Assembly: GCA_964608025.1 (NCBI GenBank)
Contig: CAZSLO010000012.1
Location: 1-64,000, forward strand
Length of the DNA: 64,000 bases
Direction of reading: 5' to 3'
From: CAZSLO01 sp964608025
GTDB lineage: Bacteria > Chloroflexota > Dehalococcoidia > Lucifugimonadales > CAJWER01
Shown: positions 61,342 to 64,000 of the stretch, piece by piece
Layout of the letters: every line of letters starts with the position of its first letter
Position numbering within the stretch: position 1 is the stretch's first letter
Position numbers and translations under genes: made by a program
Notes under the pieces: model-generated
Database searches by the model: none
Told to the model about the DNA's origin: nothing
The model's input: the letters and a program-made list of their open reading frames with translations, nothing else

Positions 61342-61448
61342 CGTGTAGAGCGGATATCCCCTTTCAATTCAACCTGATCAACGGTTTAGGAATCTATCAG
61401 ACGGATGGAATACGAGTCAAGGCCAAACGGGCCAAATATTTCCTAATG

Positions 61449-62336
61449 TTATACAGGTATAAATGCATCTGTGGCAATAAAAACGAATAGAAGAGCCAGA
61501 TAAAGAAGTGAATAAAGATATGCGCTGCGGGCACCCTCGATTCCAGGACGCTTTAGTAACCTGAAAGCATAGTATACAAACAATATTCCCAATAAAAGAG
61601 ATGTCGCAAGATAGAACCACCCTACAGCCTGGGTCGTGAAGAACATTGTGGTTAGAGCAATTAATATGAAAGTGTAAAGCAGTATTGATCGCTTGGTTTG
61701 GGCCACGCTGGTTACTACCGGTAGCATTGGAATGCCAGCTCTTGCATAGTCGTCTTTGATTAGAAGAGATAAGGCCCAAAAATGAGGTGGTGTCCAAAAG
61801 AATATAATTGCGAACAGGTATAAAGCAGGAAGATCAATGCTCCCGGTCACTGCTGCCCATCCAACTACTGGAGGGACAGCACCGGCTGCTCCTCCAATGA
61901 CGATGTTTTGAGGGGTTCTTCTTTTGAGGGCCAAGGTATATACAAATACGTAAAAGAGCGTTCCACTTAATGTAATTAGGGCGCTAATCGGATTAACAAA
62001 GTAGGCTAGGATGGCAAATGCGATTACGTTCAATATAACGCCAAAGCCCAGGGCCTGATGTGGAGATATCCGTCCTTCCACGACTGGCCTATGGCTGGTA
62101 CGGCGCATCATAGAATCGACATCTCTATCAAGGTAATTGTTGATAGAGTGTGCTCCGCCCGCGGCCAAGGTCCCTCCGGCTAGTACCAAGAACACTATCA
62201 ATGGTTCGGGCACACCACGTGTTGCCAGGAACATCCCGCCAAGTGCCGTAAGTAATAGTAATGAGATAATCCGAGGTTTCATCAGGGCAATGTAGTCCCT
62301 GACAATGCTTTTAGCAGAAGTCGCTTGGATACTCAC
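61449..62336 (-). CDS. ctaB: Protoheme IX farnesyltransferase (heme O synthase)
   Basis: CtaB farnesylates heme B to heme O. The 295-residue UbiA-superfamily protein has about nine spans, LMKPRIISLLLLTALGG and the first Asp-rich motif NNYLDRDVDSMMRRTSHRPV. A second loop reads WTPPHFWALSLLIKDDYARA. The GTG start overlaps the ctaA stop (GTGA), so the two heme A genes are coupled. Confidence 0.95.
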   Translation of the reverse strand: MSIQATSAKSIVRDYIALMKPRIISLLLLTALGGMFLATRGVPEPLIVFLVLAGGTLAAGGAHSINNYLDRDVDSMMRRTSHRPVVEGRISPHQALGFGVILNVIAFAILAYFVNPISALITLSGTLFYVFVYTLALKRRTPQNIVIGGAAGAVPPVVGWAAVTGSIDLPALYLFAIIFFWTPPHFWALSLLIKDDYARAGIPMLPVVTSVAQTKRSILLYTFILIALTTMFFTTQAVGWFYLATSLLLGILFVYYAFRLLKRPGIEGARSAYLYSLLYLALLFVFIATDAFIPV

Positions 62337-63292
62337 GATACCGGTTTACCCGAATCAGGTGAGTAGGAGATATGTTCAGCTCGCTTCTCCACTATAGCCC
62401 CATTTTCCTTTATTATCGTCGCCGCCATTAGAACCAGTGTTGCCCAGACTAGCGTGGCTAGGGTCAGATGTACAGATTTGAATGCTGGTATAAACCCAGA
62501 CCAAACTGTCCCAGCACCAACTAGTATCTGGATAACAAATAGTATCAAGATGATCCCGGAAATTCGTTGAGTTGGAGGAGATTCAAATAATGTCAGCCCT
62601 ATAGCCGAAATCATTACCACCATGAGAAAAACTATAAGTGCTAGGTACCGATGGAGCATATGTACAGCAAAAGGTTCCATTGTAGGCAAAATGTTGCCCT
62701 GGCAGAGAGGCCATGTTCCGCATGATGAACCGTAGCCTAGTCCGACCATGTATGAACCAGAGAGAATCAGTAGAAAAGTACTTACTAGTGCCGTGATTAG
62801 TACTGGCATAAACCATGAGGGTTTATTGGATAGTTGCGGTAGGCTTTCTGAATTTTTGGGCTTGTTTCCATTTACGATAGCTATGGCTATACAGGCTACG
62901 ACAGATTCAGCTATTCCCAGGTGAATCAGTACTACCCACCACTTTAGTTCAGTCAGCACAGTGATTCCACCTAGTATCGCGGCCATTAACACAAGGCCCG
63001 AGGCAAAGATCATAAATTGTGTCGAGATATGACGATTCCCCAGTCTTTTCCAGGCCAAGATAGTGGATACCAGGACCAGTAATATGAGTAAGCTTGCAGA
63101 TAGCCTATGTGAGTATTCAATCATCGTCGTGAACTCGAAAGGTGGGATTATTTGGCCGTGACACAGGGGCCAGTCAGGACATCCCAGCCCGGAATCAGTA
63201 ACACGAACCACGCCACCGAGAGCAACCTGTGCGATCGCTGAGATGAGAGAAAGAATAGAGAATGTAGTGAATGCGGGATAGTTGAGGGTCAC
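62333..63292 (-). CDS. ctaA: Heme A synthase
   Basis: CtaA oxidises heme O to heme A. The 319-residue protein has eight spans and the family motifs GGVVRVTDSGLGCPDWPLCHG, EYSHRLSASLL, GSYMVGLGYGSSCGTWPLCQ and MLHRYLALIVFLM. The conserved cysteine pairs of the extracytoplasmic loops are present in both halves. The start is GTG 63292. It is first in the oxidase cluster. Confidence 0.95.
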   Translation of the reverse strand: MTLNYPAFTTFSILSLISAIAQVALGGVVRVTDSGLGCPDWPLCHGQIIPPFEFTTMIEYSHRLSASLLILLVLVSTILAWKRLGNRHISTQFMIFASGLVLMAAILGGITVLTELKWWVVLIHLGIAESVVACIAIAIVNGNKPKNSESLPQLSNKPSWFMPVLITALVSTFLLILSGSYMVGLGYGSSCGTWPLCQGNILPTMEPFAVHMLHRYLALIVFLMVVMISAIGLTLFESPPTQRISGIILILFVIQILVGAGTVWSGFIPAFKSVHLTLATLVWATLVLMAATIIKENGAIVEKRAEHISYSPDSGKPVS

Positions 63293-63469
63293 GGGTGCAA
63301 TCCGAGTGGTTCACAGGAGGGGGATTTTTGAGCATACTGCACTTTGTGCAAGACTACACAATTTTAGCATAGGGTGTAGGTACCGTCAACGAGAAATCCC
63401 TGATATTAGAGCTTGTTTATTAATAAAGGATCGATGTCTATACACGCCTGTATATAGGCAGTCTTCACC

Positions 63470-63499
63470 TTGACGCCTCTTTCATATGATGACTACAAT
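63470..63499 (+). promoter_or_regulatory. Candidate promoter of tRNA-Lys
   Basis: TTGACG (63470-63475) and TACAAT (63494-63499) are separated by 18 bases, a good sigma-70-type pair. Transcription would begin about 45 bases before the tRNA at 63552. Each box differs from consensus at one position. Confidence 0.5.
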
Positions 63500-63551
63500 A
63501 GGGCCTATATGTTGAGGAATATTCTCCTGCCCTTGGCCTTTGTAAACCCCC

Positions 63552-63627
<76 letters not shown>

Positions 63628-63709
63628 AACCCTAAAAGCCGATTGTAGGCGAGTGGGCGCCCAAAACTACGGCGTTTCAATTAATACCTAAAATTTGTGA
63701 TCGTATGAT

Positions 63710-63826
63710 TTAGGCTCGGACAGCCTTCTGTACACCGATGATTGCCAACAAGAGCAAGGCCAGAAGGAATCCACCGATCCAGAAAACCTAGTTTATGTCA
63801 GTCGGGATACCTCTCCCCCGACGCAT
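63710..63826 (-). pseudogene. Single-span mini-protein interrupted by an amber codon
   Basis: From ATG 63826 the frame reads MRRGRGIPTDIN, then TAG (63788-63790), then VFWIGGFLLALLLLAIIGVQ and KAVRA to TAA at 63710. The second half is a clear membrane span. Aligned to the related frame at 63896-64000, the amber falls where that frame has Trp, one base change from TGG. It may be a broken gene, a sequencing error or a read-through codon. The function is unknown. Confidence 0.45.
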
Positions 63827-63895
63827 CCTACTAGCCCAACTAACCGTTTGCTAACACTTCCTCACTTAATATTTTAAAAACTTGTGGGTCGGTTG

Positions 63896-64000
63896 TCAGT
63901 CGCCTTTGATTTTTTTTATTCCTATGATTGCTAGAATAAGCATTCCCAGCCCGAAACCGCCCATAAAGAACACCCACCACACGAAGTTGGCTACGGCTCC
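63896..64000 (-). CDS. Single-span membrane mini-protein, partial at the window end
   Basis: The minus-strand frame entering at base 64000 reads ANFVWWVFFMGGFGLGMLIL and then AIIGIKKIKGD to TGA at 63896-63898. It resembles the neighbouring frame at 63710-63826 (shared WVFF/xVFW, GGF and LAIIG patterns), so the two are probably tandem paralogues. The start lies beyond the window. No family is recognised. Confidence 0.5.
   Translation of the reverse strand, partial: GAVANFVWWVFFMGGFGLGMLILAIIGIKKIKGD

Noticed and set aside
61390..61440. GGCC repeats after ctaB
   Set aside because: They form at best a four-base stem without a U-tract.

Overview
The window looks like a chromosomal segment of a bacterium. 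The gene content and protein style fit Chloroflexota, most plausibly a marine SAR202-like or Dehalococcoidia-type lineage: a RecG with a long N-terminal extension, a zinc-type S4, a type-Z S14, a CBS-less IMP dehydrogenase (GuaB3), a coenzyme F420 ligase, heterotetrameric sarcosine oxidase, and scattered FAH, CocE and C45 hydrolases. The taxonomic call is inference from gene content; no 16S rRNA is present. Base composition is moderately AT-rich. No insertion sequence, prophage or CRISPR array is visible.

Layout. (1) 1-12407, + strand: the back half of the S10/spc/alpha ribosomal superoperon (L14, L24, L5, S14, S8, L6, L18, S5, L30, L15, SecY, Adk, Map, IF-1, L36, S13, S11, S4, RpoA, L17, TruA, L13, S9), mostly overlapping or tightly spaced. 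At the left edge there is a remnant of an S17-like acidic tail with five in-frame stops. (2) 12413-20448, - strand: GuaB3, then Ogg and DinG, then a translationally coupled chain KsgA > AAC(3)-like > IspE > small membrane protein. (3) 20526-20795, - strand: a 270-nt large-type SRP RNA with its own promoter. (4) 21009-31056: FolB and a CitE-like lyase (-) divergent from CofE (+); two zinc-ribbon mini-proteins; TenA with a cyclophilin-like protein (-) divergent from GlpK (+); a TPR lipoprotein; CoaBC and CoaX (coenzyme A synthesis). (5) 31337-43162: a mixed catabolic and repair region (FAH-family enzyme, Gfo/Idh/MocA oxidoreductase, GNAT, CocE-like hydrolase, RecG, C45 acyltransferase-like hydrolase, divergent PlsY-like protein, ThDP decarboxylase/synthase, DinB). 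(6) 43256-48475, - strand: complete sarcosine oxidase soxBDAG. (7) 48769-51054, +: LeuB, RNase HI, PurN. (8) 51120-55420, -: four-gene cluster (Gfo/Idh dehydrogenase, DegT/StrS aminotransferase, variant cysteine hydrolase, CE4 deacetylase-like protein), the best candidate for an undescribed pathway. (9) 55504-63292, -: a complete caa3-type cytochrome c oxidase unit with heme A biosynthesis and copper/assembly factors (CtaA, CtaB, CoxB-cytochrome c, CoxA, CoxC, CoxD, CtaG, a small membrane protein, Sco). (10) 63552-64000: tRNA-Lys(CTT) and two related single-span mini-proteins, one of them interrupted by an amber codon.

How it works together. The left part supplies translation and secretion. 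The middle supplies cofactors (CoA, isoprenoid precursors, folate, F420, thiamine salvage) and DNA repair. The sarcosine oxidase cluster and the assorted hydrolases and oxidoreductases point to aerobic use of methylated amines and diverse dissolved organic compounds, with electrons finally taken by the caa3 oxidase at the right end. GTG and TTG starts are frequent throughout and often coincide with start/stop overlaps, so translational coupling appears to be a general habit of this genome.
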